31,859 nucleotides of DNA from JBGSIZ01 sp041742255 (GCA_041742255.1 JBGSIZ010000203.1:1-31859); one strand, 5' to 3'. Counted from the stretch's first letter, positions 24,097 through 31,859 are shown. A program made the numbers and translations. Notes: generated from the letters alone by a model not told the origin.

Positions 24097-25916
24097 TGGT
24101 GGCGCATCTGCGGACCTATGCCGGGGTGATCGCTTGGGTTTTTATCGTCCTGCTGATGCTCTACGTCACCGAAATTGGCGCCATACATCCGCTTCCAAAG
24201 TCCCAATTGGTCAACCAGGTTGATAGTTGCGTCCAGCCGGATTGCACCGAGGCACGGCGCATAGACTTGCCCTTTTTCTCACCCGTGCGCTACACGCCGG
24301 GCATTGAGCGCCATGCCTTTCGGTTCACTTTCCAAATGACGTCGATACCCGACGAACCGCAGGCGATCTTTGTTCCAAAGTTTTCTCGCGATCTGCAAAT
24401 ATCGCTCAACGGCAACCGGATCTATACCCCTCCAGACAAACGGCATTTGTGGAACGACCCCCTGTTGGTCGATGTCCCCCCCAGTCTGCTGGCGCTTGGT
24501 GAGAACCGCGTTGATCTCGTCCTGTCGGGGCCCATTCCGGGGCTTCTTGACTTACGTCCGCTCTACTTCGGGGATCTTCAGGTGTTAACCCAGGCCTATG
24601 GGTGGCGATATATGCTCGGTCAGGGCCTGACGCGGCTAGCGCTGGAGCTGATGGTTTTCTTCGCCATCGTTTACGTGGTGATCTGGATCGGCAGACGCCA
24701 GGACCGGACGTTCCTTTGGCTGGGTCTGTCCTGTCTTTGTGCGGGGATATTCCTGGCCATGCTCGGGGTCAGTTTTCCGGTGGGCGACTACCGGAACTGG
24801 CGATTGCTGCAAGCGGTCGCCATGTCGGGCTACGTCTATTTCATGCTCAAGTTCATTCGGGCAATCCTCGGGATTGCGCCACTGCGGATCGAACGGGTTC
24901 TTCCGCCACTTATCGGTCTGGGGGCGCTTGCCACCGCGTTGGTTCCGATAGAAATCGTTTATACAATGTCGATGGTTGTAAGCCTGCTGGCGGCCGTCGC
25001 AGGGATCGAGATCGTCGCCATGATGTGGCGGCATCGAGACCGGGTGCCGCGGATCGACTTTCTGGTCTTCTTTCCGGCTCTGTCGCTGGCGCTGGCGCTG
25101 GCTTTTGACTCGGTCTTTCTGTCGTTGACCAACACACAAGCGCGCAGCCTCAACCTCATGCATTTGATGCCGCTCATCACTTCACTCGTCTGTCTATGGC
25201 TGATCCTGTCGCGGCTGATCCGTAGCCTGAACGGACAAGAGCAACTGACAGCGGCCCTCCAAGGCGCGATAGCCCAGAAAACGGCCGAACTGGAGGCGAG
25301 CTATGACAAGTTGGCAGCGGCGGAAAGGGCACAAGCCATCGGCGCCGAGCGGTCCCGCATCATGCTGGAACTGCACGACGGTGTGGGCGGGCAACTGGTC
25401 AATACCCTCGCCTATATGGAAAGTCATGCCATCGCCGATCCGACCCTGCGCGGAGCGCTTGAGGACGCGCTCAGTGACCTTGCCCTGATGCTTGACAGCA
25501 TCGAAAATCAGGACAGCCTGGCCACGTTGCTGGGCATGATGCGCACAAGGCTCGAAGGGCTTTTGGCCAAGCACGGCGTCGAATTCGACTGGCAGATTCA
25601 GCAGGGCCCGCTCTGGCCCGCGCAGGACCTGTCTGACAATCTACAAATCGCCCGCATCGTGCAGGAGGCGATCACCAACGTTGTCAAGCACGCCGAGGCG
25701 CGCACCGTCACCGTCTATGCAGACCGGGATCGCGTGACGGTGTCCGACGACGGCAAGGGCTTTGATCCTGCAGATTTGGCCACCCACGACCGTCTCGGCC
25801 TGGGCCTGTCCGGGATGCGGCGGCGGGCCGCAAAACTGGGCGCAACACTGACGATCGACAGTGACAAAGCAGGAACAAAGATCAGACTGGATTTGCCATC
25901 AACACCAACACATTGA
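24096..25916 (+). CDS. Membrane sensor histidine kinase (NarL-partner type, HisKA_3)
   Basis: The product is 606 aa from ATG 24096. One N-terminal transmembrane helix (about 10-27) is followed by a periplasmic domain to about residue 170. That domain contains FRFTFQM and LQISLNGNRIY strands, like the jelly-roll sensor domains (7TMR-DISMED2-like) that bind carbohydrates. Next come about seven transmembrane helices to about 375 and a short coiled coil. The dimerisation/phosphorylation domain has His427 in MLELHDGVGGQLV. The ATPase domain has the N-box EAITNVVKHAEA, the G1 box DDGKGFD and GLGLSGMRRRA. It should phosphorylate the coupled regulator in response to an extracellular ligand. The jelly-roll reading is by eye and less certain than the kinase. 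Confidence 0.9.
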   Translation: MVAHLRTYAGVIAWVFIVLLMLYVTEIGAIHPLPKSQLVNQVDSCVQPDCTEARRIDLPFFSPVRYTPGIERHAFRFTFQMTSIPDEPQAIFVPKFSRDLQISLNGNRIYTPPDKRHLWNDPLLVDVPPSLLALGENRVDLVLSGPIPGLLDLRPLYFGDLQVLTQAYGWRYMLGQGLTRLALELMVFFAIVYVVIWIGRRQDRTFLWLGLSCLCAGIFLAMLGVSFPVGDYRNWRLLQAVAMSGYVYFMLKFIRAILGIAPLRIERVLPPLIGLGALATALVPIEIVYTMSMVVSLLAAVAGIEIVAMMWRHRDRVPRIDFLVFFPALSLALALAFDSVFLSLTNTQARSLNLMHLMPLITSLVCLWLILSRLIRSLNGQEQLTAALQGAIAQKTAELEASYDKLAAAERAQAIGAERSRIMLELHDGVGGQLVNTLAYMESHAIADPTLRGALEDALSDLALMLDSIENQDSLATLLGMMRTRLEGLLAKHGVEFDWQIQQGPLWPAQDLSDNLQIARIVQEAITNVVKHAEARTVTVYADRDRVTVSDDGKGFDPADLATHDRLGLGLSGMRRRAAKLGATLTIDSDKAGTKIRLDLPSTPTH

Positions 25917-26158
25917 CCTGCCTTCTGGCACAAGATCAAGGATCAGTTCTCCGCGAAGCGTGCGGGTCAGCGACGTCTACAGCCTCGGCCCCTTGCTGAC
26001 GCTCGGCCTGTAAAGTATCTGGTGATCGGTGTTTGCCCGCCCCCCTCCCAGTGTTTTTCCTGCGGAGAAATCGAGTGGGCAAGGTCCACCCTTTGCAGGC
26101 GGCAGCTTGCGACCGTCGCCCCTGTCTTGCGGGCAACATCGCTGAAACGGTCAAAGGT

Positions 26159-26185
26159 GCCGTTCGCGCAGCGGGCGCGAACGGC
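26159..26185. terminator. Strong hairpin after the alpha/beta hydrolase gene
   Basis: GCCGTTCGCGC (26159-26169), loop AGCGG, GCGCGAACGGC (26175-26185): an 11-bp perfect stem just 9 bases past the stop of the minus-strand hydrolase gene. No long T-run follows, so it may be a weak or rho-assisted terminator. The rest of 25917-26193 shows no gene. Confidence 0.5.
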
Positions 26186-26193
26186 TGGTTGAT

Positions 26194-27207
26194 TCACAAT
26201 CCCAGTTCGGCAGCGATTGCGTTGACAATGTTGGCATGAACGGCCGCCCGGTCGGTCCCGGCGGGATCCGTGCAGACGGGGTCGTCGTTTTCCTCTTTCA
26301 GGATGTCTTCGCCTGCGGGTTTGCACAAAGGCATCGCGGTGAAATGAAAGGCGGGGTCGATGCGGACGATCTGTGCCGCTTGCAAAAGGTCAGCCAACCC
26401 GCTGTCATCAAAGTTTGTGGCGCTCATACGGTCATTCCTGCCGCCAAAGCCGAACATCAGCACGTTGGGCACAAGCCGTGCCGCATTGGCCGCGTTCAGC
26501 CCCCAGACAAAGCCGGGATCAATGGCGGCCACATGGGTGACGCGCGGATCCGCATAGGTCGCATCCCAGACGTCGGGGGCGATGTCTTGCATCCTGACAG
26601 CATCCGATAACAGCACGTCGCAGGCTTCCATCGTGTCGATTTGGGCGCTGCAGGTTTCGACAATACCAGCGAGGTTGCCAGTCATGCCACCCATCGAAAG
26701 CGCGGTCCATCCGCCATAGGAAAAACCGGATGCCATGATCCGTGCGGGGTCCACATGATCCGTGAACTCCGGGTCGGCCAAAAGGCTGTCCAGCGACGCC
26801 GACAGGTCCGCGACCCGTGTCCAATGGTTGACGCCCTGCGCCATGTCGAAATCGCCAAAGGTGGAATTCGGGTGATTGACGGAGATGACGATGGCCCCGC
26901 GGGACGCAAGCCCCGAGGCCAGCCAAGCCTGCGCCCGGTCCGTGCCGCCCATGCCGTGGCTGAACAGCACGACAGGGTGTTTTCCCGCCTGGATCTCGGC
27001 GCCGACCGAGGCCTGCACCCCTTTGAAAACCTTGTTCTCGGCAAAGACGATCTGGTCTCCGCCCCCGCCCGAGGGATACCAGATCGACACATTCGAGAGT
27101 GAGCCATCATGGGACAGGTCCAGTTGGGTCTGTTGCAGCCCCGCCGTGTCGGCCAAGGCAGGTGTAGTGACGGCAATAAACGCCAGTGCAGTCAGTTCAA
27201 GTTTCAT
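26194..27207 (-). CDS. Secreted alpha/beta hydrolase (dienelactone hydrolase/lipase-like)
   Basis: The product is 337 aa from ATG 27207, with GGAGA 6 bases upstream. A signal peptide (MKLELTALAFIAVTTPALAD) predicts export. The fold signatures are PVVLFSHGMGGT (oxyanion region), the nucleophile Ser163 in GFSYGGWTAL, and a late HFTAM histidine. The layout resembles predicted dienelactone hydrolases and acyl-hydrolases with a cysteine-containing lid (VETCSAQIDTMEACDV). The substrate cannot be named from sequence; an ester is likely. It is transcribed away from a membrane AraC-type regulator gene across 139 bp, a pattern typical of regulator and target. Confidence 0.83.
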   Translation of the reverse strand: MKLELTALAFIAVTTPALADTAGLQQTQLDLSHDGSLSNVSIWYPSGGGGDQIVFAENKVFKGVQASVGAEIQAGKHPVVLFSHGMGGTDRAQAWLASGLASRGAIVISVNHPNSTFGDFDMAQGVNHWTRVADLSASLDSLLADPEFTDHVDPARIMASGFSYGGWTALSMGGMTGNLAGIVETCSAQIDTMEACDVLLSDAVRMQDIAPDVWDATYADPRVTHVAAIDPGFVWGLNAANAARLVPNVLMFGFGGRNDRMSATNFDDSGLADLLQAAQIVRIDPAFHFTAMPLCKPAGEDILKEENDDPVCTDPAGTDRAAVHANIVNAIAAELGL

Positions 27208-27255
27208 CGGGTGTCTCCATTGTCCGGGTGATGGCCCAAGCAATGGCGGCACTGC

Positions 27256-27335
27256 GATCCAACTGGCGTCCTTGAACCGGTTTCAGGTCGTCACGATCTG
27301 GTTTTAGGTCTAGGAACAGGAACTGATCCAACTGG
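27256..27335. promoter_or_regulatory. Nested direct repeats between hydrolase and AraC-type gene
   Basis: The inner pair is GGTTTCAGGTC (27279-27289) and GGTTTTAGGTC (27300-27310), offset by 21 bp, that is two helical turns, as for AraC-family half-sites. The outer pair is GATCCAACTGG, exact, at 27256-27266 and 27325-27335. The arrangement fits a shared operator for the divergent genes. Confidence 0.55.
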
Positions 27336-27346
27336 ACCTTATCCCG

Positions 27347-28342
27347 ATGCCAAGCCTTCCCATTCCCGTTTTTGCCGCAGCCGTTCTGGTGTTCCTGTTC
27401 CTCAGGCTTTGGATCACGCGCGGGAAACTGACGCCAATTGCGGGGCTTTTGACGCTTTGCGCGGTGCAGACCGGGATCATCGCGCTGGCGCAGCATTACC
27501 AGATTTCCGGAATGCGTTTTGTTCAGCCCATCACCGCGACGCTCATTCCCCCGGCTGCGTGGTGCGCGTTTCAATGGACAGCGGTGCGCCCGATGCGCAG
27601 GGCGGATCTGCTGCACCTTCTGGTGCCGCTGACGGCGGCGGCGGCACTTGTCACAGGGCCCGATTTCCTTGACGTTTTTATCCCCACAGCCTTTGTCCTT
27701 TACGGTTCGGCCATTCTGTTTCAGTCGAATAAAGGCCCCGATGCCCAGCCGCGCGCGTTTCTGGGGGACGGTCAGTTGCCCGCGCGCATCTGGCAGGTCA
27801 TTGGCGTGGCGCTTTGTGCATCTGCGCTGAGTGACGTGTTCATACTGGCCGCCATTCTTGCGGGCGTGGAATATCTGCGCCCTTGGATCATCAGCCTTTT
27901 TTCGGTCGGGAATTTGATGTTGATCGGGATCATCAGCCTGTCAAATCACCTGCAATCAGACGAAGAGCCGGACGAGGCCGCGCCGCGCATGTTCAGTGAG
28001 GCCGAAAAGCAGGTTTGGCAACGGCTCCAGACCTATATGCAGAACCATCGCCCCTATCTTGATCCCGATCTGACCTTGGCGCGCCTGTCCCGCAAACTTG
28101 GGATTCCGGCCAAAACCCTTTCGATCATAATCAACCAAGAAACGGGGGAAAACGTGTCGCGCTATGTGAACACGGCACGCATCGCGGCGGCGCAGGCTGT
28201 GTTAAAGGGCGGCGAAAACGTTACATCCGCGATGCTGTCGTCTGGCTTCAACACAAAATCGAATTTCAACCGCGAATTTCTGCGGGTCGCGGGAAAGAGC
28301 CCGAGCGACTGGTTGGCGCACCTTTCCATGGCACCGGATTGA
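27347..28342 (+). CDS. Membrane-anchored AraC-family transcription regulator
   Basis: The product is 331 aa from ATG 27347. The N-terminal 205 residues are hydrophobic with about six or seven membrane helices (VFAAAVLVFLFLRLWI, LLTLCAVQTGIIALAQHY, LLHLLVPLTAAAALV, IISLFSVGNLMLIGIISLS). A linker follows. The last 100 residues form the two helix-turn-helix units of AraC proteins (LTLARLSRKLGIPAKTLSIIINQETGENVSRYVNTARIAAAQAVL and ENVTSAMLSSGFNTKSNFNREFLRVAGKSPSDWL). Such proteins sense through the membrane part and bind DNA directly. The divergent hydrolase gene with phased repeats in the shared promoter region is the obvious target. Confidence 0.88.
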   Translation: MPSLPIPVFAAAVLVFLFLRLWITRGKLTPIAGLLTLCAVQTGIIALAQHYQISGMRFVQPITATLIPPAAWCAFQWTAVRPMRRADLLHLLVPLTAAAALVTGPDFLDVFIPTAFVLYGSAILFQSNKGPDAQPRAFLGDGQLPARIWQVIGVALCASALSDVFILAAILAGVEYLRPWIISLFSVGNLMLIGIISLSNHLQSDEEPDEAAPRMFSEAEKQVWQRLQTYMQNHRPYLDPDLTLARLSRKLGIPAKTLSIIINQETGENVSRYVNTARIAAAQAVLKGGENVTSAMLSSGFNTKSNFNREFLRVAGKSPSDWLAHLSMAPD

Positions 28343-28677
28343 CAGAAATGGCCACCAACGACCTTTGCCCCTTCAACAACGCTGTCGGCCCAAAGCCGCC
28401 ACTTAAGACTACTCACCTACATCTGGAGAGCGGACATCCAAGCAGCACGCCAAAAAGGAAGGCGCCAAGACCGTGGAGACAAGCGAGCAGCGCATCGAGA
28501 AACTCTTGCCAACCACGACCCTGCAGATAAGAGCCCGTTCAAACGGACCGCCCCCATGTTTCGCATATGCCGGTTTTCAGACTTGGACAAATTGACCAGT
28601 CAAGAAGTGTGCTGCCGGCGCTTACTGTTTGAGGTGGGTTGGTTAGAATTGTCACTTTGGTATGTGTGGTCCTGATA
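28343..28677. other. Gene-free stretch between AraC-type gene and tcuB
   Basis: About 335 bp without a gene I can support. One frame (28436-28530) reads as a short lysine/glutamate-rich piece (KEGAKTVETSEQRIEKL) that could be the tail of a lost gene. It has no start and no recognised family. No clear terminator or repeat was seen. Confidence 0.4.
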
Positions 28678-29772
28678 TCACTCACCGCCTCCTTCGGGTG
28701 CAGGAAGCCCTGCCTCGGCAACAAGTGCTGCCATGCGGAAGAAGCCGTGAACCATCTTGGAAAACGGCAGCAGCAGGAACAACACCATAACCGTTGCAAG
28801 GTGGATCGCCAGCAGTGTGCCGACAATTCCAGTCCCGGTCGCCGCATAAAGCGCCAGTCCAGTCAGGGCGACGGCGCCCAACAGCAGGATGAAGGCCATT
28901 TCGCCGCCCCAGACCCGGGCTGCGCCCAGTGCAGGGTCTGCGCGCAGTTTCAATAGTGCCAGGCCGGCGGCCCCTGCCACCATCATCAGACCACCGGGCA
29001 GGCCCAGCAATTTGGGCAAGGAAAGCAGCGCATAGGGCGCCTCCCAGCCTAGGACGTAGTGCATCACTGTGCCACTGGCGGTGGAGGCAAAGCACAGAAG
29101 GAAGCCATACATCAACAGTTGGTGAAATACGCGGCGGCGGTCGGAAAAGCGGTCTTCGGATTCGAAGTTGCAGCCCTCGCCATGACCGCCTGACAGATTT
29201 TTCATGGCGGCAGCAGAGTGCAGGGCGCTGAGAATATGCGACAGACGGACCGAGCCACCCCCTACCTCGCGCCAATAGTCGCGCAATGACAGCGGCATCA
29301 GGGCCAGCGGCAGCACGAAGGCGGGAATAAAGATCGCCACAAGCGTGTTATGGGCCAGATAGGCATAGAACCCCGCGCCCGTTTCGGGCTTGAGCGCGGT
29401 CAGCGCCCAGAAAAACCACGCCAGCGCAACCACCATTAGGCCCGCCACGGCGACGCCGTGGGTTTGAAACACCCGCGCAAGTGCTTTCGGGTGGGCGAGC
29501 CTTTCCCAGCTTTCCACCCGCACTTCGGCAAGGGCTGCGGGGATGTTCAGGGCGAATTCATGCGGCGCGGTATACTGGCAAGCATAGTAGCAGCCCCGGC
29601 AGTTGTGGCACAGGTTCGCCAGCTGGGTCAGGTCGCCGTCGGCAAAGGCTTTTTGCCGCGTCATGGCGGGAAAGACCGAACAGAACCCTTCGCAATAGCG
29701 GCAGGCATTGCAGATTTCGATCTGGCGGCGGGCTTCTTCGGTGGCGGTCAGCGTGGTTAGGTCAAGCGACAT
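28678..29772 (-). CDS. tcuB: TcuB-like membrane iron-sulfur electron-transfer protein
   Basis: The product is 364 aa from ATG 29772, which overlaps the end of the tcuA remnant by 11 bp. Two ferredoxin-type cysteine clusters lie at the N-terminus (CNACRYCEGFC and CHNCRGCYYAC). Several membrane helices follow (GVAVAGLMVVALAWFFWAL, LVAIFIPAFVLPLALM, LLMYGFLLCFASTASG, IVGTLLAIHLATVMVLFLLLPF). TcuB moves electrons from the TcuA flavoprotein to the quinone pool so that TcuA can keep oxidising tricarballylate to cis-aconitate. The gene is intact, but its partner tcuA has lost its 5' end and no tcuC transporter gene is seen, so the pathway is probably not working here. Confidence 0.85.
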   Translation of the reverse strand: MSLDLTTLTATEEARRQIEICNACRYCEGFCSVFPAMTRQKAFADGDLTQLANLCHNCRGCYYACQYTAPHEFALNIPAALAEVRVESWERLAHPKALARVFQTHGVAVAGLMVVALAWFFWALTALKPETGAGFYAYLAHNTLVAIFIPAFVLPLALMPLSLRDYWREVGGGSVRLSHILSALHSAAAMKNLSGGHGEGCNFESEDRFSDRRRVFHQLLMYGFLLCFASTASGTVMHYVLGWEAPYALLSLPKLLGLPGGLMMVAGAAGLALLKLRADPALGAARVWGGEMAFILLLGAVALTGLALYAATGTGIVGTLLAIHLATVMVLFLLLPFSKMVHGFFRMAALVAEAGLPAPEGGGE

Positions 29773-31066
29773 GGGCGGCGGCCTCCTTGCCTGCGATGCG
29801 TCCGAAAACGGTGCCAATGGTCATACCGAACCCGGCAAGATAGCCTTGGCCAAGGATCGACCCGGCCATAATCTCGCCCGCCGCCCAAAGGTTGCGGATG
29901 GGGCCTGCGGGCGTGTGAACCTGCGCGGAGGCGTCCACCTTCAGCCCGAGATAGGTAAAGGTCACGCCGGGGCGCAATTGGTAGCCGTAAAAGGGCGGCG
30001 TATCCAAAGGCCGCGCCCAGTTGGTTTTGGGCACATTGAGGCCTTCGGTGCGTAGCCCGTCCAACTCGGTCGGATGGAACGGTCCGGGGCGGCAGGCGGC
30101 GTTGAAGCCGTCCACCGTCTGGCGCACCGCCTGCGGGTCAAGGCCCATCTGGGACGCCAGCCCTTCTAGGGTATCCGCTTTCACCGCCGGAAAGACCGAG
30201 GGCATGAACAAGTCGATCGATTTTGCGTCGATCAGGGCATAGCCCACCTGATCGGGCTGGGCTGCCACCAGCCGCCCCCAGATGGCATAGCGTTTGGGCC
30301 AGACATCTTCGCCCTCGTCATAGAACCGGTCGCCGTCTTTGTTCACCACGATGGAAAACGGCACGCAGTCCAGCCGGGTGACGATACCACCGTCGAATTT
30401 CGGCGCGCGCCCGTCGATGGCGACGCCGTGGCATTGCGTAGGATCGCCTACAGAGTCCGCCCCTTGGTCCAACATGTCGCGCAACACGACGCCCCGGTTA
30501 TAGGGCGTGCCCCGGATGAGGAAATTGCGCGCAGCCGGACCCCACGCGCGGGCCAGCCAGTCCAGATCAGCCTGAAACCCGCCCGAGGCCAGCACAAAGG
30601 CGCGGGCCTTTACGGTCACAGGTTGGCCTGCAATCTCGGCTTCCAGATGGGTGATGCGGTCGCCCTCAAGGTGAACGTGTTTCACCTGCGCCTCATAGGC
30701 GATCTTCACCCCAAGGTCGGTCGCAGTGTTATAATAGGCGTTCACCAGCGCCTTGCCGCCACCAAGGAAAAAGGCATTGGTCCGCGACAGGCTAAGCGTG
30801 CCCGACAGCGAGGGCTGGAACCGCACGCCATGCGATTGCATCCAAGGCAGACATTCCTCGGACGACCGGATGGCAAGGCGGGCAAGGCCTTCTTCGGTCT
30901 TTCCCTTGGTCACCAGCATCAGGTCGTGCAGGTATTCGTCTTCCTCATAAGCGCCGGTCAGCGGAAACATCGGGCCGCGGTGCATGCAGCGAAAGTTGCG
31001 GGTGTGGCGGGAGTTTCCGCCCATTGCGCCAGTTATCCGACCAAGTCTCAGCAATCTCTTCGGCAT
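29762..31066 (-). pseudogene. tcuA: TcuA-like FAD-dependent tricarballylate dehydrogenase, N-terminus missing
   Basis: From GGNSRHTRN (codon starting about 31021) to the stop, the sequence reads as an intact TcuA. It includes SLSGTLSLSRTNAFFLGGGKALVNAYY, VLASGGFQ, GTPYNRG and the C-terminal FAD-contact segment NLWAAGEIMAGSILGQGYLAGFGMTIG. Relatives carry about 40-45 residues before this point, with the GxGxxA loop that binds the FAD ADP moiety. Here those are replaced by 15 unrelated residues (MPKRLLRLGRITGAM) from other DNA. A protein without the dinucleotide loop is unlikely to bind FAD properly. The open frame starts at ATG 31066, but this is probably accidental. The break lies near 31021-31027. 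Confidence 0.8.
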
Positions 31067-31430
31067 TTTTCGCTATGCTTAAGTCGAACTTGGATCGACT
31101 TAGCCGACCGGCATCGCCTAGCTTGATGGCACGAAACATCATATGGGACTCTAATCTTAAATGGAATTGAATGGGGCCTGTCCGATCGTCTGACTTCTTG
31201 TTGCGAGCTGGACGACCCCACGATTTTCAGGAATGCTGCCATGGGTGATTGCGACCCGCTCTGAGATGAAAATCATTGATAGGTCTCCGTCGCGCGCGAT
31301 TGTTTGACGCTAAATCACTGAAGTGAGCCAACGCATCGCTGCCGTGATGTGGTGCATAGTGTGGTATTTTTAAAAAGACTTCAAGATTAAATTAAATAAT
31401 ATCAAAACCTTGAAAGAAAAGTAAGGCAGA
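31067..31430. other. Gene-free right end of the island
   Basis: No gene is supported here. The stretch contains an inverted repeat (TAAGTCG at 31080-31086 and CGACTTA at 31096-31102). From about 31365 it turns strikingly AT-rich up to the attachment core. A 65-residue minus-strand frame (30945-31142) has a plausible-looking start (LSRSKFDLSIAKNAEEIAETW) but runs into tcuA in the wrong frame. It could be the 5' part of a gene whose insertion or deletion removed the tcuA start. Confidence 0.5.
31400..31412 (+). promoter_or_regulatory. Candidate IHF binding site beside attR
   Basis: TATCAAAACCTTG matches the IHF consensus WATCAANNNNTTR at every defined position and follows an A/T-rich tract. 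It lies 18 bp from the attachment core, as expected for the arm region used by an integrase. Confidence 0.55.
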
Positions 31431-31445
31431 CTTCGGCTCCGCCAC
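31431..31445 (+). other. attR core
   Basis: CTTCGGCTCCGCCAC is an exact copy of 7601-7615. It is not part of a tRNA here: the bases upstream are AT-rich and unrelated to the tRNA body. It is followed by a terminator in the orientation of tRNA transcription. Confidence 0.73.
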
Positions 31446-31467
31446 TTGCATATCGCAAACCTGAGAC

Positions 31468-31497
31468 GAGGCCTCCAATTGGGCCTTTTTTCTTTTT
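31468..31497 (+). terminator. Rho-independent terminator downstream of attR (original tRNA-Ser terminator)
   Basis: Stem AGGCC (31469-31473), loop of 8, GGCCT (31482-31486), followed by TTTTTT then C and TTTTT. It reads on the + strand, 23 bases after the attachment core. No gene in the island points into it closely, so it best fits the terminator of the tRNA-Ser gene at the empty site. Confidence 0.7.
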
Positions 31498-31768
31498 ATT
31501 CCAAAGGGGTTTAGCGGAGCCATCCGGCTTACAGAGAATGGCCGCTGGCTCGAAATCAGTCTCTGATCGCACCGCGTCTCTTTCCATCCGCCCTTCACCC
31601 AGATCAAGACGGATTCAAAAGGCTAACTATTTTCAGGTACTTGGCAGAAATGAATTGCGCGGTGGTTGAGGCACGTTTGACCGCTGCCGGTGGGAACGGA
31701 GACATGGGCTGGGGAACTGGCCGGGAATGATGGTCTTGTCACGTATTTGTGCCGGTCCAAGTGCTCGT
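31498..31768. other. Intergenic right flank
   Basis: No gene or clear regulatory site is seen between the terminator and the IS3-type orfB end. The outer end of that insertion sequence should lie within about 100 bp of its stop codon, but I could not place it by eye. Confidence 0.4.
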
Positions 31769-31859
31769 TTAGGCCACTTGGCGTTCGAAAGCCAAGGGGC
31801 TTTTCCCTCCCAATGCTGAATGTCGGCGGCGTGGGTTATAGAAGCCGTTGATGTATTGG
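31769..31859 (-). CDS. IS3-family transposase OrfB, C-terminal end only (window edge)
   Basis: The last 29 residues and stop codon of an IS3-family OrfB are visible (YINGFYNPRRRHSALGGKSPLAFE). This is the conserved tail of the DDE integrase-like transposase domain (NxxRRHSALGxxSPxxFE). The gene enters from beyond the right edge on the minus strand. It lies outside the island's right boundary and differs from the two IS407-type remnants in the window as far as can be compared. Confidence 0.88.
   Translation of the reverse strand, partial: QYINGFYNPRRRHSALGGKSPLAFERQVA

Larger units (their letters stand above)
7601..31445. mobile_element. Integrative genomic island inserted at tRNA-Ser
   Basis: The element is bounded by an exact 15-bp direct repeat, CTTCGGCTCCGCCAC. 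One copy is the tRNA 3' end (7601-7615) and the other is at 31431-31445. The integrase gene lies just inside the tRNA end, and a terminator lies just outside the other copy. The cargo is a type I restriction-modification operon, a surface-protein/two-component locus, a hydrolase/AraC pair and tcu genes. No phage structural, conjugation or relaxase genes are visible, so it is not a complete prophage or conjugative element. It may depend on a helper or be fixed in place. The boundaries are inferred from the repeat and layout, not from an empty-site comparison. Confidence 0.75.

Noticed and set aside
28339..28530. Plus-strand frame of 63 codons after the AraC-type gene
   Set aside because: It overlaps the regulator's stop, has proline/serine-rich low-complexity content and no recognisable motif.
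30945..31142. A 65-codon minus-strand frame at the tcuA 5' junction
   Set aside because: Its second half lies out of frame within the tcuA remnant. The first half may be a fragment of something real, but no family was recognised.
7601..31445. A prophage
   Set aside because: Integrase, excisionase-like and GAGRPKG genes are present, but there are no head, tail, portal or lysis genes.

Overview
The window looks like a GC-rich alphaproteobacterium, most likely Rhodobacterales (Roseobacter group). I infer this from codon usage and from the style of the TrpA, YchF, LldD and TcuB products; no rRNA or other firm taxonomic marker is present. Every call was made by reading the sequence, with no database search.

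Left flank (1-7600), ordinary chromosome. It holds a GH13 amylosucrase-type gene cut by the window edge, an FMN-dependent L-lactate dehydrogenase gene (lldD) just upstream of it on the minus strand, a membrane GGDEF-EAL protein, trpA, and divergent ychF. Next come a decayed IS3/IS407-type insertion sequence and an intact tRNA-Ser(GCU) gene.

Island (about 7601-31445). The last 14 bases of the tRNA gene plus one more base (7601-7615) are repeated exactly at 31431-31445. The second copy is followed by a rho-independent terminator such as the tRNA gene would have had before integration. A tyrosine integrase gene lies directly after the tRNA. I read this as a 23.8-kb integrative element with attL at the tRNA and attR at 31431. 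Its order is: integrase plus a coupled unknown gene; an array of 11-bp-spaced repeats and an AlpA/excisionase-like gene; a winged-helix gene and a small GAGRPKG gene; a type I restriction-modification operon (hsdM, ORF6N gene, hsdS, a 132-aa unknown, hsdR); a scar made of two broken insertion sequences; a large HYR-repeat autotransporter-like surface protein divergent from a NarL-type response regulator and membrane sensor kinase pair; a secreted alpha/beta hydrolase divergent from a membrane-anchored AraC-type regulator; and tcuB plus a 5'-truncated tcuA.

Right flank (31446-31859): the terminator, a gene-free stretch, and the 3' end of another IS3-family orfB.

Main points for a second look. 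hsdM and hsdS each carry one in-frame nonsense codon (TAG at 12120, TGA at 14709) while hsdR is open. The ORF6N gene inside the operon is bracketed by a duplicated hsdM tail and has the same 27-bp palindrome both in its leader and inside its coding sequence. The surface-protein/two-component locus has twin palindromes and a tandem duplication in its shared promoter region. A perfect IHF consensus site lies next to the right attachment core.
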